A DNA stretch of 64,000 nt from Zoogloeaceae bacterium (lineage in GTDB: Bacteria; Pseudomonadota; Gammaproteobacteria; Burkholderiales; Rhodocyclaceae). The stretch is taken from positions 186,001 through 250,000 of the forward strand of contig JACKLZ010000005.1 in NCBI GenBank assembly GCA_024235675.1, in the 5' to 3' direction. Positions 17,757-26,539 of this stretch are shown piece by piece; position 1 is the stretch's first letter, and every line of letters begins with the position of its first letter. The position numbers and the translations under genes are program-made. Under the pieces are notes generated by a model that ran no database searches, had not been told where the DNA came from, and worked only from the letters and a program-made list of their open reading frames with translations.

Positions 17757-18863
17757 TCAGATTCTCATCGGCATCACGACGTATTTGAAGGCGTCGTTGC
17801 CCGGCAAGGAAATGAGTGCGCTGGAATTGCCGTCGTTAAGACGGATCAGCACGTCGTCGCTCGAGACGTTGTTGAGCACATCGAGCAGGTAGGTGACGTT
17901 GAAGCCGATATCGAGACCATCGCCTTCGTAGTCGATTTCGAGCTCTTCCTGGGCCTCTTCCTGCTCGGCGTTGGTGCTGAGGATCTTCAGGCTGCCGCTC
18001 GACAGAACAACGCGCACGCCGCGGAATTTATCGTTGGTGAGAATGGCCACGCGCGACAAGGCGGCGTGCAGCGGCTGGCGGGCCAGGCGAAGCTCTTTGG
18101 GGTGGTTTTGCGGAATCACGCGCTCGTAGTCGGGGAACTTGCCGTCGACCAGCTTGGAGATCAGCTCGATATCGCCGAAGCGGAAGACAATCTGATTGCC
18201 GGCGATGATGACTTCGAGCGGCTCGTCGCTGTCGGCGAGCTGGCGGGCCAGCTCGAGCACCGTTTTGCGCGGCAGGATCACGTCGGTGCGCGGGTAGTTG
18301 CCTTCGATTTCGCTCTCGATGTAGGCGAGGCGGTGACCATCGGTGGCGACCATGCGCAGCGTGCTGCCGTCGACCATGGTGAGCAGGCCGTTGAGGTAGT
18401 AGCGGATGTCCTGCTGGGCCATGGCGTACTGCACCAGCGCCAGCTGCTTCTTGAAAGCACGCTGCGGGATGCTGAAACGCACGCCTTCGTCCTCGGCCAC
18501 GGTGAGGCGCGGGTAGTCGGCTGCGGGCAGGGTCTGCAGCTGGAAGCGGCTGCGGCCGGCCTTGACGGTCATGCGGCTGTCGTCGAGCGACAGGGCGATG
18601 TCGTTGTCGCCGGGCAGGGCGCGCAAGATATCCTGCAGCTTGCGCGCGGCCACGGTGATGTTCAGGTCGTCCGGCCCGCCGGTGACGATGGCGGTGGTGC
18701 GGATCTGGATCTCGATGTCGGTGGCCAGCAGGGTCAGGCGGTCACCGTGCTTTTCGATCAGCACATTGGACAGGATCGGCAGGGTGTGGCGCTTCTCCAC
18801 AATGCCGGACACCGACTGGAGTGGGCCAAGCAGAGCATCCCGGGTGGTGGTCAGCAGTTGCAT
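17757..18863 (-). CDS. dnaN: DNA polymerase III beta sliding clamp
   Basis: A 368-residue beta clamp with the expected N-terminus MQLLTTTRDALLGPLQSVSGIVEKRHTLPILSNVLIE and the C-terminal VMPMRI. Three clamp domains fill the usual length. The homodimeric ring tethers the replicative polymerase to DNA. It lies 49 bases downstream of dnaA, the common dnaA-dnaN order. The 158-base gap to gyrB is longer and may hold a separate gyrB promoter. Confidence 0.98.
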   Translation of the reverse strand: MQLLTTTRDALLGPLQSVSGIVEKRHTLPILSNVLIEKHGDRLTLLATDIEIQIRTTAIVTGGPDDLNITVAARKLQDILRALPGDNDIALSLDDSRMTVKAGRSRFQLQTLPAADYPRLTVAEDEGVRFSIPQRAFKKQLALVQYAMAQQDIRYYLNGLLTMVDGSTLRMVATDGHRLAYIESEIEGNYPRTDVILPRKTVLELARQLADSDEPLEVIIAGNQIVFRFGDIELISKLVDGKFPDYERVIPQNHPKELRLARQPLHAALSRVAILTNDKFRGVRVVLSSGSLKILSTNAEQEEAQEELEIDYEGDGLDIGFNVTYLLDVLNNVSSDDVLIRLNDGNSSALISLPGNDAFKYVVMPMRI

Positions 18864-18912
18864 CGTCGTTCAATCTCCGTGAATCGAGTTCTTGTTATAT
18901 CGCATCGGCATT

Positions 18913-20358
18913 TTAGCCGCGCAAGACCTGCGTCAGCACGTGCAGGTCGTGGTTGAGTTGGGTGTCGCCCCGGCGCAATTCTGCGATGGTACGACAGGCA
19001 TGTAACACGGTTGTGTGATCACGCCCGCCGAAGGCATCGCCAATGGCCGGCAGGCTCATCGGGGTCAGATCCTTGGCCAGCGCCATGGCCACCTGGCGCG
19101 GCCGGGCGATGACCCGGGTGCGCTTCTTGGAGTGCATGTCGGCGACCTTGATCTTGAAGTAGTCGGCCACGGTCTTCTGGATGTGCTCGATGGTCAGCTG
19201 CCGGTTGTGGGCGTTGAGCAAGTCCTTGAGCGCTTCCTTGGCCACATCGAGCGTGATCTGCTTGCTGTGGAAACGGGCGAAGGCCACCACCTTGGTGAGC
19301 GCGCCTTCGAGCTCTCGTACGTTGGCGCGCAGGTTCTTGGCAATCAGGAAGGCGACGTCGTCACACAGGGTAATGCTGTGGCTCTCGGCCTTTTTCTTGA
19401 GAATGGCCACGCGCATTTCCAGCTCGGGCGGCTCGATCTGCACGGTCAGACCCCAGTCGAAGCGCGAGATCAGGCGATCTTCCAGGCCCTGGATGTCCTT
19501 GGGGTAGGTGTCGCAGGTGATGATGATCTGCTTCTTCGCCTCGGTGAGCGCATTGAAGGCGTGGAAGAACTCTTCCTGCGTGCGGTTCTTGTTATTGAAG
19601 AACTGGATGTCGTCGATCATCAGCACGTCGAGCGAGCGGTAGTAGCGCTTGAAGACGTCGAAGCTCTTCTGCTGGTACGCCCGCACCACGTCGGCGTAGT
19701 AGTCCTCGGCGTGCACATAGCGAATGATCGACTTGGGGTTGCGCCGGAACACCTCGTTGCCGAGCGCATGGATCAAGTGGGTTTTACCCAGGCCCACGCC
19801 GCCATACACAAACAGCGGGTTGTAGGACACGCCGGGGTTGTCGGCCACCTGCATGGCCGCTGCGCGCGCCAGGTCGTTGGCGCGGCCAGTGACCAGGGTG
19901 TCGAAGGTGAAATCGGCATTCAGCCGGCTCTTGTCGTAGGCGCTGGTCGCCGCGGTCGGCGCCCGACGCGATGGCTCCACCTTGGGCGCCTCGGCCGCGG
20001 ATGCCGCGCTGGCGGCCACGGCGGCCGTTGAGCTGACCGGGGCAGGGGTGGGCAACGCCTTGGCCGCTGACGCGCTCACCGGCCGACGTGGCGCCTCGCC
20101 ATTGACGGGCAGCGTCAGCGCGACTTCGGTGGGGGCGCCGAAGAACTCTTCGCCCAGCTCGCCAATGCGTCGCACATAGCGCTCACGTACCCACTGCAAC
20201 ACAAACCGATTGGGTGCCACCAGATGAACTGCGGGCGCAGCCGTGTCCGTCCCTGCGCCTTCATCGGCACGCAGAGCCTTGATCCAGGTGGTGAATTGCT
20301 GAGGTGGCAACTCACCCTGAAGGCGGGTCAAACAGAAGGTCCAGAAATCTTGCGTCAC
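18913..20358 (-). CDS. dnaA: Chromosomal replication initiator DnaA
   Basis: A 481-residue DnaA. The N-terminal DnaB-interacting domain (DFWTFCLTRLQGELPPQQFTTWI) is followed by a low-complexity Ala/Pro linker (about 85-140), the AAA+ domain with Walker A GGVGLGKT at 186-193 and Walker B MIDDIQF, and the C-terminal domain IV with the box-binding signature GGRDHTTVLHACRTI. The GTG at 20358 gives the family N-terminus MTQDFW; the frame is open upstream but that extension is not DnaA-like. A perfect DnaA box lies in the upstream gap, consistent with autoregulation. Confidence 0.97.
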   Translation of the reverse strand: MTQDFWTFCLTRLQGELPPQQFTTWIKALRADEGAGTDTAAPAVHLVAPNRFVLQWVRERYVRRIGELGEEFFGAPTEVALTLPVNGEAPRRPVSASAAKALPTPAPVSSTAAVAASAASAAEAPKVEPSRRAPTAATSAYDKSRLNADFTFDTLVTGRANDLARAAAMQVADNPGVSYNPLFVYGGVGLGKTHLIHALGNEVFRRNPKSIIRYVHAEDYYADVVRAYQQKSFDVFKRYYRSLDVLMIDDIQFFNNKNRTQEEFFHAFNALTEAKKQIIITCDTYPKDIQGLEDRLISRFDWGLTVQIEPPELEMRVAILKKKAESHSITLCDDVAFLIAKNLRANVRELEGALTKVVAFARFHSKQITLDVAKEALKDLLNAHNRQLTIEHIQKTVADYFKIKVADMHSKKRTRVIARPRQVAMALAKDLTPMSLPAIGDAFGGRDHTTVLHACRTIAELRRGDTQLNHDLHVLTQVLRG

Positions 20359-20525
20359 AGGCTTTGGCGGGTCACATCGATTGGGAACATGGTCCGTGGA
20401 CGACCGGCAACACCGGAACACCACGGCCGTTCTCTGTTTTTGGGAATGCCGCCGCCGGTTTCTGACGAACCGATTGCGAGGAAGGCTCGGCGGGCAAAAG
20501 ACGATTCTACCCCGCTCCGCCCGAC

Positions 20526-20534
20526 TTATCCACA
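20526..20534 (+). promoter_or_regulatory. DnaA box in the dnaA-rpmH gap
   Basis: TTATCCACA, an exact consensus DnaA box, lies between divergent dnaA and rpmH. Only one is seen in this 257-base gap, which fits dnaA autoregulation and is a minimum for an origin. Confidence 0.7.
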
Positions 20535-20554
20535 AGCCCCTCCAAAAAGAATCG

Positions 20555-20583
20555 TTGACAAAACAAGGCGATTAGGTTGAAAT
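20555..20583 (+). promoter_or_regulatory. Candidate sigma-70 promoter for rpmH
   Basis: A perfect TTGACA at 20555-20560, a 17-base spacer and a weak -10 TGAAAT at 20578-20583, about 33 bases before the rpmH start. Confidence 0.5.
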
Positions 20584-20615
20584 TCTCCGTTTGACTTAAC
20601 ACTTGGCTAGTCAAC

Positions 20616-20750
20616 ATGAAACGTACCTACCAACCCTCCGTTATCAAGCGCAAGCGCACCCATGGCTTTCTCGTTCGTATGCGTACCCGCGGTGGTCGCG
20701 CCGTGATCCGTGCCCGTCGGGCCAAAGGTCGTCACCGCCTCGCCGTCTAA
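20616..20750 (+). CDS. rpmH: 50S ribosomal protein L34
   Basis: A 44-residue basic protein, MKRTYQPSVIKRKRTHGFLV followed by RMRTRGGRAVIRARRAKGRHRLAV, the full standard L34. It is a structural protein of the large ribosomal subunit. It is the first gene of the rightward rpmH-rnpA-yidD-yidC-mnmE run, a highly conserved order beside dnaA. Confidence 0.98.
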   Translation: MKRTYQPSVIKRKRTHGFLVRMRTRGGRAVIRARRAKGRHRLAV

Positions 20751-20751
20751 G

Positions 20752-21123
20752 GTGGGCGACCAGTCGCCGGATGTCGATCAGGCTGATCACCATTTCCGCG
20801 ACGCTTACCGATTGCGAAAAACGGATGAGTATTCATCCGTTTTTGCATTTAAGCGCGCGATAAAAGGTCGTTACCTGATTGTGCATTTCCGCCCCAATGG
20901 CGGAGATACCGCCCGCCTTGGCGTGGTGGTGGCAAAGAAGCTTGCCCGGCGTGCGGTCGAACGTAACCGCATCAAGCGCGTCGTTCGCGAGGGTTTTCGC
21001 TTGCAACGTGGCACACTACCGGCGCTGGACATGATCGTTCGGCTACACCGGCCACTGACAGACACCACGCGCACCAGCGTGCACGAGGATCTGTCTGGCC
21101 TGCTGAGGCGACTACCGGGATGA
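20752..21123 (+). CDS. rnpA: Ribonuclease P protein component
   Basis: A 123-residue basic protein with the RNase P signature ARRAVERNRIKRVVRE near residue 72, preceded by RLRKTDEYSSVFAFKRAIKGR. It binds RNase P RNA and helps process the 5' ends of tRNA precursors. The start is uncertain: GTG at 20752 is chosen because it follows the rpmH stop by one base and gives a normal length, although no good ribosome binding site is seen; ATG at 20710 would overlap rpmH. Its stop overlaps the yidD start (ATGA). Confidence 0.93.
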   Translation: MGDQSPDVDQADHHFRDAYRLRKTDEYSSVFAFKRAIKGRYLIVHFRPNGGDTARLGVVVAKKLARRAVERNRIKRVVREGFRLQRGTLPALDMIVRLHRPLTDTTRTSVHEDLSGLLRRLPG

Positions 21124-21329
21124 AATCACTGTTGCTGGCCCTGCTCAAGGTCTATCGCTACGCGATCAGCCCGATGCTGGGCAGCAATTGTCGATTCGTT
21201 CCCAGTTGCTCGGAATACGCGGTCGAAGCCATCAACCGCTACGGCGCCTTGCGCGGTAGCTGGCTGGCGACCAAGCGGGTATCGCGCTGCCACCCCTGGT
21301 GCAACGGCGGTCACGACCCTGTTCCCTAA
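21120..21329 (+). CDS. yidD: Membrane protein insertion efficiency factor YidD
   Basis: A 69-residue member of the YidD family with the characteristic block YRYAISPMLGSNCRFVPSCSEYAVEAI and the second Cys region RCHPWCNGGHDPVP. It is a small membrane-associated protein that assists YidC-dependent insertion. It is translationally coupled to rnpA through a 4-base overlap and sits directly before yidC, the standard arrangement. Confidence 0.96.
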   Translation: MKSLLLALLKVYRYAISPMLGSNCRFVPSCSEYAVEAINRYGALRGSWLATKRVSRCHPWCNGGHDPVP

Positions 21330-21353
21330 CCTGCTAACTACGGTCTCGTTTCG

Positions 21354-23000
21354 ATGGACAATCGTCGCCTCATCCTGCTTACGATCTTCGCCTTCTCCAT
21401 TTTCATGCTGTGGGAGGGCTGGGGAAAATACACCAATCCACCGGTCGCCCAGGTCGCCAGCACACAAGCCGGCAGCACCACCGCCAGCGCTGATACGAGC
21501 ATTCCGAAAGCGAGCACCCAACTCAGCGCCGATGGCAGCGTACCGGTCGACACGGTCAGCAGCGGCGGCTCCGCCCCGACGCTTACGGTACGGACCGACT
21601 CCGTGGTGGCGCAAATCTCCGCCGACGGCGGCGACATCGTGCGCCTGGAACTGACCCGTCACAAAGCCACCGCCGACAAGACCAAGAACTATGTCCTGCT
21701 CGACAACGGCACACGGCACATCTACGCCGCCCAGTCGGGTCTGACCGGTCCGGGCCTGCCCAACCACAAAACCCGCTTTGCTTTGCCCGAGGGCGAGCAA
21801 GTCATGGCCGCCGACGCACAATCGCTCACCGTGCGCCTAGACGCTCCGACCGAGAACGGCGTCAGCGTCAGCAAACTGCTGACCTTCCATCGCAACAGCT
21901 ACGTCATTGACGTGGCCTACGAGATCCGCAACGGCAGCGACGCGCCGTTGCGCACCGACGCCTACTTCCAGTTCCAGCGCGACGGCGAAGCCGCCGAGAC
22001 GACCGAAGCCATGGGCGTGAGCACCTTCACCGGCCCGGCCTTCTTCACCGACGCGGCAAAGTTCCAGAAAGTCAGCTTCGACGACATCGCCGACGGTAGC
22101 GCCAAGTTCACCAAAAAGGACGATAACGGCTGGGTCGCGATGATCCAGCACTACTTCGTGAGCGCCTTCCTGCCCGAACAAGGCGTGCCGCGCGAATACT
22201 TCGCACGCAAGATCAATGACAAGCTCTACACCGCCGGCACCATCCTGCCAGTCGACGAGATCGCACCGGGTGCCACCGCCGCAGTAAGTGCGCGCCTCTA
22301 CGCCGGTCCGCAGGAGCAGAAAAATCTGGAATCCATCGCACCGGGTCTCAATCTGGTGGTGGACTACGGCTGGCTCACCGTCGTGGCCGCGCCGCTGTTC
22401 TGGGTGCTGCAGTGGTTTCACAACCTGACCGGTAACTGGGGCTGGGCCATCATCCTGGTCACGTGCTGCCTGAAAGCCCTCTTCTTCCCGCTCTCAGCCG
22501 CATCCTACAAGTCGATGGCCAAGATGCGCACGCTCGGGCCCCGTCTGCAGCGCCTCAAGGAGCAGCACGGCGACGACAAGGTGCGCATGCAGAAGGAGAT
22601 GATGGAGATCTACAAGCGGGAGAAGATCAATCCGCTGGGCGGCTGCCTGCCGATGGTTGTGCAGATTCCGGTCTTCATTGCGCTGTACTGGGTGCTGCTC
22701 GGCAGCGTCGAAATGCGCCAGGCCCCGTGGCTGGGCTGGATCACCGACCTGTCCGTAAAAGATCCGTTCTTCATCCTGCCGGTCATCATGGGCGCCACCA
22801 TGCTGATCCAGATGCGCCTCAACCCGACGCCGCCGGACCCCATGCAGGCCAAAGTCATGATGGCCATGCCCATCGTGTTCACCTTCATGTTCCTGTTCTT
22901 CCCCGCCGGTCTGGTGCTGTACTGGGTGGTCAACAACACCCTGTCGATTGCCCAGCAGTGGAAGATCACCAAGATGATCGAAAGTGGGCAGAAAGCCTGA
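21354..23000 (+). CDS. yidC: Membrane protein insertase YidC
   Basis: A 548-residue inner-membrane insertase of the Gram-negative type. It has an N-terminal anchor (RLILLTIFAFSIFMLWEGW), a large periplasmic beta-rich domain (about 40-330), and the conserved five-helix core starting at GWLTVVAAPLFWVLQWFHNLTGNWGWAIILVT. The cytoplasmic coiled region has KMRTLGPRLQRLKEQHGDDK, and NPLGGCLPMVVQIPVFIALYW and FFPAGLVLYWVVNNTLSIAQQW are intact. It inserts and folds membrane proteins alone or with SecYEG. Its 3' end overlaps mnmE by 17 bases. Confidence 0.98.
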   Translation: MDNRRLILLTIFAFSIFMLWEGWGKYTNPPVAQVASTQAGSTTASADTSIPKASTQLSADGSVPVDTVSSGGSAPTLTVRTDSVVAQISADGGDIVRLELTRHKATADKTKNYVLLDNGTRHIYAAQSGLTGPGLPNHKTRFALPEGEQVMAADAQSLTVRLDAPTENGVSVSKLLTFHRNSYVIDVAYEIRNGSDAPLRTDAYFQFQRDGEAAETTEAMGVSTFTGPAFFTDAAKFQKVSFDDIADGSAKFTKKDDNGWVAMIQHYFVSAFLPEQGVPREYFARKINDKLYTAGTILPVDEIAPGATAAVSARLYAGPQEQKNLESIAPGLNLVVDYGWLTVVAAPLFWVLQWFHNLTGNWGWAIILVTCCLKALFFPLSAASYKSMAKMRTLGPRLQRLKEQHGDDKVRMQKEMMEIYKREKINPLGGCLPMVVQIPVFIALYWVLLGSVEMRQAPWLGWITDLSVKDPFFILPVIMGATMLIQMRLNPTPPDPMQAKVMMAMPIVFTFMFLFFPAGLVLYWVVNNTLSIAQQWKITKMIESGQKA

Positions 23001-24330
23001 CGTCATCACCGCCGTTGCCACCGCACCTGGACGCGGTGGCGTCGGCATTGTTCGCCTCTCCGGCCCCGACCTCAGCGCCCAGGCCGCGATCCTCGGCAAC
23101 GGCAAGCCCCCACCACCCCGCCACGCCATCTTCAGCGCATTTCATGACAGCGACGGCCGTCTGATCGACGAAGGCTTGCTGCTGTACTTCCCCGCGCCGC
23201 ACTCCTTTACCGGAGAAGACGTCATCGAGATGCAAGGCCATGGCGGCCCCGTGGTGATGCAACTGCTGCTCGAACGCGCCCTGTCGCTTGGCGCCCGATT
23301 GGCCGAGCCGGGCGAATTCACCCAGCGCGCCTTTCTCAACAACAAGATGGATCTGGCGCAAGCCGAGGCGGTGGCCGACCTCATCGAAGCCTCGACCGTC
23401 GCAGCGGCAAGATCGGCCGTGCGCTCGCTCAGCGGGGCGTTTTCAGACGCGATATCAAGCGTGCGCGACCAGCTGATCGACCTGCGCATGCTGGTCGAAG
23501 CGACCCTCGATTTCCCGGAAGAGGAGATCGATTTTCTGGCCGCCGCACGGGCCGTCGAACGCATGCTGGCCATCGCGGCCGCCTTGCGTGACATCCTCGA
23601 CCGTGCCGAGCAAGGTGCGCTACTCAGGCAGGGCCTGCACGTTGTACTGGTCGGCCAGCCCAACGTCGGCAAGTCCAGCCTGCTCAACCAACTGGCCGGA
23701 CACGAACGCGCCATTGTCACCGACATCGCCGGCACCACGCGCGACGCCCTGAAAGAGACGATCCAGCTCGCCGGGATTCCACTGCACATTATCGACACCG
23801 CCGGTTTGCGCGACACCGGCGACACGGTCGAACGGATCGGCATCGCGCGCACCTGGAAAGAGATTGATGATGCCGATGTCATCGTCCGCATTGTTGACGC
23901 ACGGCACGGCATCACGCCCGAAGACGAAGACATCGATACGCGCCTGCCCGCCGGCGTGCCGCGCATCACCGTCGAAAACAAATGTGACCTCGCCAGGCTC
24001 GACACGCAACTGACCGAAGCCAACCTGATCACCCGCATTCGCCTTTCAGCCAAAACGGGCGATGGCATTGCATTGCTGCGAGAGCACCTGCTCAAGCTTG
24101 CCGGCTGGCACCCCCACAGCGAAGATGTATTTTTCGCGCGAAAGCGACATCTCAACGCACTGGGTTCAGCGCTTGCCCATGTTGAAGACGCCCTGCAACA
24201 AACTGACGCGCTTGAGTTGATGGCCGAAGAGTTGCGACAGAGTCACGACGCGCTGGGCGAAATCACCGGCGAGTTCACTCCAGACGATTTGCTCGGCGAA
24301 ATCTTCTCCCGCTTTTGCATCGGCAAGTAG
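22984..24330 (+). CDS. mnmE: tRNA modification GTPase MnmE
   Basis: A 448-residue GTPase which, with MnmG, installs 5-(carboxymethyl)aminomethyl groups at wobble U34 of tRNAs. The N-terminal tetrahydrofolate-binding domain starts TAVATAPGRGGVGIVRLSG. The inserted G domain shows G1 GQPNVGKS, G2 DIAGTTRD, G3 DTAG and G4 NKCD, and the protein ends in the essential FCIGK motif with its catalytic Cys. The GTG at 22984 is the only sensible start and overlaps yidC by 17 bases. No mnmG is seen in the window. Confidence 0.97.
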   Translation: MGRKPDVITAVATAPGRGGVGIVRLSGPDLSAQAAILGNGKPPPPRHAIFSAFHDSDGRLIDEGLLLYFPAPHSFTGEDVIEMQGHGGPVVMQLLLERALSLGARLAEPGEFTQRAFLNNKMDLAQAEAVADLIEASTVAAARSAVRSLSGAFSDAISSVRDQLIDLRMLVEATLDFPEEEIDFLAAARAVERMLAIAAALRDILDRAEQGALLRQGLHVVLVGQPNVGKSSLLNQLAGHERAIVTDIAGTTRDALKETIQLAGIPLHIIDTAGLRDTGDTVERIGIARTWKEIDDADVIVRIVDARHGITPEDEDIDTRLPAGVPRITVENKCDLARLDTQLTEANLITRIRLSAKTGDGIALLREHLLKLAGWHPHSEDVFFARKRHLNALGSALAHVEDALQQTDALELMAEELRQSHDALGEITGEFTPDDLLGEIFSRFCIGK

Positions 24331-24356
24331 CACGCGCTGCATCCTCACACCCTCTC

Positions 24357-24372
24357 GGTTCCACGTGAAACA
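24357..24372 (+). promoter_or_regulatory. parS-like centromere site 1
   Basis: GGTTCCACGTGAAACA matches the ParB-binding consensus TGTTNCACGTGAAACA at every position except the first. It lies between mnmE and the TSUP gene, in the origin-proximal region where parS sites are usual. Confidence 0.8.
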
Positions 24373-24383
24373 AGTCGACTGAC

Positions 24384-25148
24384 ATGACCGATGCCCTCTG
24401 GCTACTCCTTGGTGCAGGCGCCTTCGTTGCAGGTTTTGTCGACGCTGTCGTCGGCGGCGGCGGACTGATCCAGATACCGCTGCTCTTCTCGAGCTTGCCG
24501 CAATACGCGCCGGCCACCCTGTTCGGCACCAACAAGATCGCCAGCATTGTCGGCACTGCCAGCGCGGCCGTACAGTACGCGCGGCGCGTGCGCATCGACT
24601 TTCGCATCGTCCTGCCCGGCGCTGTGGCTGCGTTGCTCGGTGCATGGTTTGGCGCCAAGTCGGTCGCATTGCTCGACCCGACACTTGTTCGCCCGCTGGT
24701 CCTTTCGTTACTTATCGCCGTCGCGCTCTACACCTACCTGCGTCCCAACTTTGGTACGGACGCCGGAACGCCCCTGCCACTCAACACCACACGCCTGCGC
24801 ATCATCATTATCGGCATCACCATTGGTTTCTACGATGGCTTCTTCGGGCCGGGCACCGGAAGCTTTTTCATCTTTCTCTTCATTCGCGCCTTGCACATGG
24901 ATTTCCTGCACGCCTCCGCGTCTGCGAAGATTCTCAACTTCTCGACCAACCTGGCAGCCATCAGCTTTTTCGCCGGCACCGGCGCCATCCTTTGGAAAGT
25001 CGGTCTGCTGATGGCGGCGTGCAATCTCGCGGGTGCGATCACCGGGAGCACTATGGCGCTGAAGCATGGCTCGCGTTTCGTTCGGCGCTTTTTCCTGGTC
25101 GTCGTCAGTGCACTGATTGCGAAAATGGCCTGGGACATGCTGAGCTGA
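24384..25148 (+). CDS. TSUP family (TauE/SafE-like) membrane transporter
   Basis: A 254-residue multi-pass inner-membrane protein. The start LLLGAGAFVAGFVDAVVGGGGLIQIPLLF and the second repeat IGFYDGFFGPGTGSFFIFLFI are the two signature halves of the TSUP (DUF81, sulfite exporter TauE/SafE) family. About eight membrane segments can be counted. Family members export or import sulfite, sulfoacetate, thiosulfate or related anions; the substrate here is unknown. The gene is framed on both sides by parS-like sites in opposite orientation and looks monocistronic. Confidence 0.9.
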   Translation: MTDALWLLLGAGAFVAGFVDAVVGGGGLIQIPLLFSSLPQYAPATLFGTNKIASIVGTASAAVQYARRVRIDFRIVLPGAVAALLGAWFGAKSVALLDPTLVRPLVLSLLIAVALYTYLRPNFGTDAGTPLPLNTTRLRIIIIGITIGFYDGFFGPGTGSFFIFLFIRALHMDFLHASASAKILNFSTNLAAISFFAGTGAILWKVGLLMAACNLAGAITGSTMALKHGSRFVRRFFLVVVSALIAKMAWDMLS

Positions 25149-25176
25149 AACATCCGAATGACACGCATCACGTCGC

Positions 25177-25192
25177 TTGTTTCACGTGGAAC
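25177..25192 (-). promoter_or_regulatory. parS-like centromere site 2
   Basis: TGTTTCACGTGGAACG on the plus strand is, on the minus strand, a 15-of-16 match to TGTTNCACGTGAAACA, with the only mismatch at the same terminal position as in site 1. It lies in the gap before speD. Confidence 0.8.
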
Positions 25193-25260
25193 GACGCCGG
25201 ACCGAGCACCCCTAAGGTGTTAAAATAGCAGGCTTTTCTAATCTATTGGATGGGGATGCC

Positions 25261-25647
25261 ATGCAAGGTCTTCATCTCATTGCCGATCTGTATCACTGCG
25301 ACTGCGACCCGGCTGTCCTGCTCGATCGGAATGTGCTCGAAACGCGCTGCGTCAACTTCTGCAAAGATGCCGGCCTCACGCCGCTTGGCGCCTATTTCTA
25401 CCAGTTCACCCACGACGATGGCGAGAAAGCCGGCGTCACCGGAACGGTCGTTCTGGCCGAATCCCATGTTGCCATTCACACATGGCCAGAAACCCACGCA
25501 GTTACGCTCGATGTCTATGTGTGCAATTTCTCGCGAGACAACAGCGACCGCGCACGCGCCGTCTACCAAAACCTGGTCGATATGCTGCAGCCCGGTGAAA
25601 TGATCGAGAAAGACGTGATGCGCGGCGAACTGCCCGTATCGGTCTGA
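25261..25647 (+). CDS. speD: S-adenosylmethionine decarboxylase proenzyme
   Basis: A 128-residue proenzyme of the short bacterial class that self-cleaves between E67 and S68 in AESHVAIHTWPE to create the pyruvoyl group. It produces decarboxylated AdoMet, the aminopropyl donor for spermidine. The catalytic Cys region (NFCKDAGLTPLGAYFYQF) is also present. The ATG at 25261 follows GGATGGGG; an in-frame ATG 5 codons earlier is less likely. It is directly upstream of speE, with 19 bases between them, so the two are an operon. Confidence 0.96.
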   Translation: MQGLHLIADLYHCDCDPAVLLDRNVLETRCVNFCKDAGLTPLGAYFYQFTHDDGEKAGVTGTVVLAESHVAIHTWPETHAVTLDVYVCNFSRDNSDRARAVYQNLVDMLQPGEMIEKDVMRGELPVSV

Positions 25648-25666
25648 CCGGGGAGTCCTTGCCGCC

Positions 25667-26539
25667 ATGTCACCTGACAACGATCACCTGACAGAAGCCC
25701 TGAACGATAACGCCGGGCACTACCTCAAAAAGGGGCGATTGATCGAAGCGGGTGACACGCCGTTTCAGTTCTACGAAGTCTGGGATACCCCGCAGTTCGG
25801 TCGCCTGTTCCGGCTGGACGGCTATTTCATGACCTCCGAAGGCGATGAGTTCTTCTACCACGAGAATCTCATCCATGTGCCGAGCATCACCCAGATCGCC
25901 CCGCGACGCGCACTGATCATCGGCGGTGGCGACGGTGGGTCGGCCGACGAACTGTTCAAACACCCGAGCATGGAAAAGGTGACGCTGGTCGAGCTCGACG
26001 AGAAGGTTGTCGACATCGCTCGCCGTTACCTCCCCAAGGTTCACAACGGCGCGCTCGACGACCCACGGCTCGACCTTCAGATTGCCGACGGTTTGACCTA
26101 CGTTCGCGCGACCGCAGCGGCGGCCGGCGAGCGATTCGATCTGATCGTGCTCGATCTCACCGACCCGATCGGCCCCGCGGAAGCGCTCTATACCGAAGCC
26201 TTCTTTGCCGATTGCAAACGCCTGCTTACCGGCCAGGGCGCGCTGTCACTGCATCTGGGCGCCCCCGTATTTCAAGGTGCGCGGGTCGGCATGCTGTTCA
26301 AACGGCTCGGAAAAGTCTTCAACACAGTCCGGCCGCACTTTCATTACATTCCCCTCTACGGCAGCTTGTGGAGCATGGCGTGTGCATCGGACCACATCGA
26401 TCCGCTGGCGCTTGAGCCTGCCGAGGTCGACGCCCGGATTCAGGCCAGGGGCATTGGGTCACTCCAGTACTACAACGGCGACACCCACCGGGCCGCATTT
26501 GCCCAACCCAACTACATTCGACAATGCCTCACACCATGA
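25667..26539 (+). CDS. speE: Polyamine aminopropyltransferase (spermidine synthase)
   Basis: A 290-residue enzyme that transfers the aminopropyl group of decarboxylated AdoMet to putrescine. It has the N-terminal beta region (FQFYEVWDTPQFGRLFRLDG), the AdoMet-binding GGGDGGSADEL motif, the acidic VELDEKVVDIAR, and the catalytic loop VLDLTDPIGPAEALYTEAFF with the Asp pair. It follows speD, and its stop overlaps the start of rsmB (ATGA at 26536), so the run continues into that gene. Confidence 0.96.
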   Translation: MSPDNDHLTEALNDNAGHYLKKGRLIEAGDTPFQFYEVWDTPQFGRLFRLDGYFMTSEGDEFFYHENLIHVPSITQIAPRRALIIGGGDGGSADELFKHPSMEKVTLVELDEKVVDIARRYLPKVHNGALDDPRLDLQIADGLTYVRATAAAAGERFDLIVLDLTDPIGPAEALYTEAFFADCKRLLTGQGALSLHLGAPVFQGARVGMLFKRLGKVFNTVRPHFHYIPLYGSLWSMACASDHIDPLALEPAEVDARIQARGIGSLQYYNGDTHRAAFAQPNYIRQCLTP

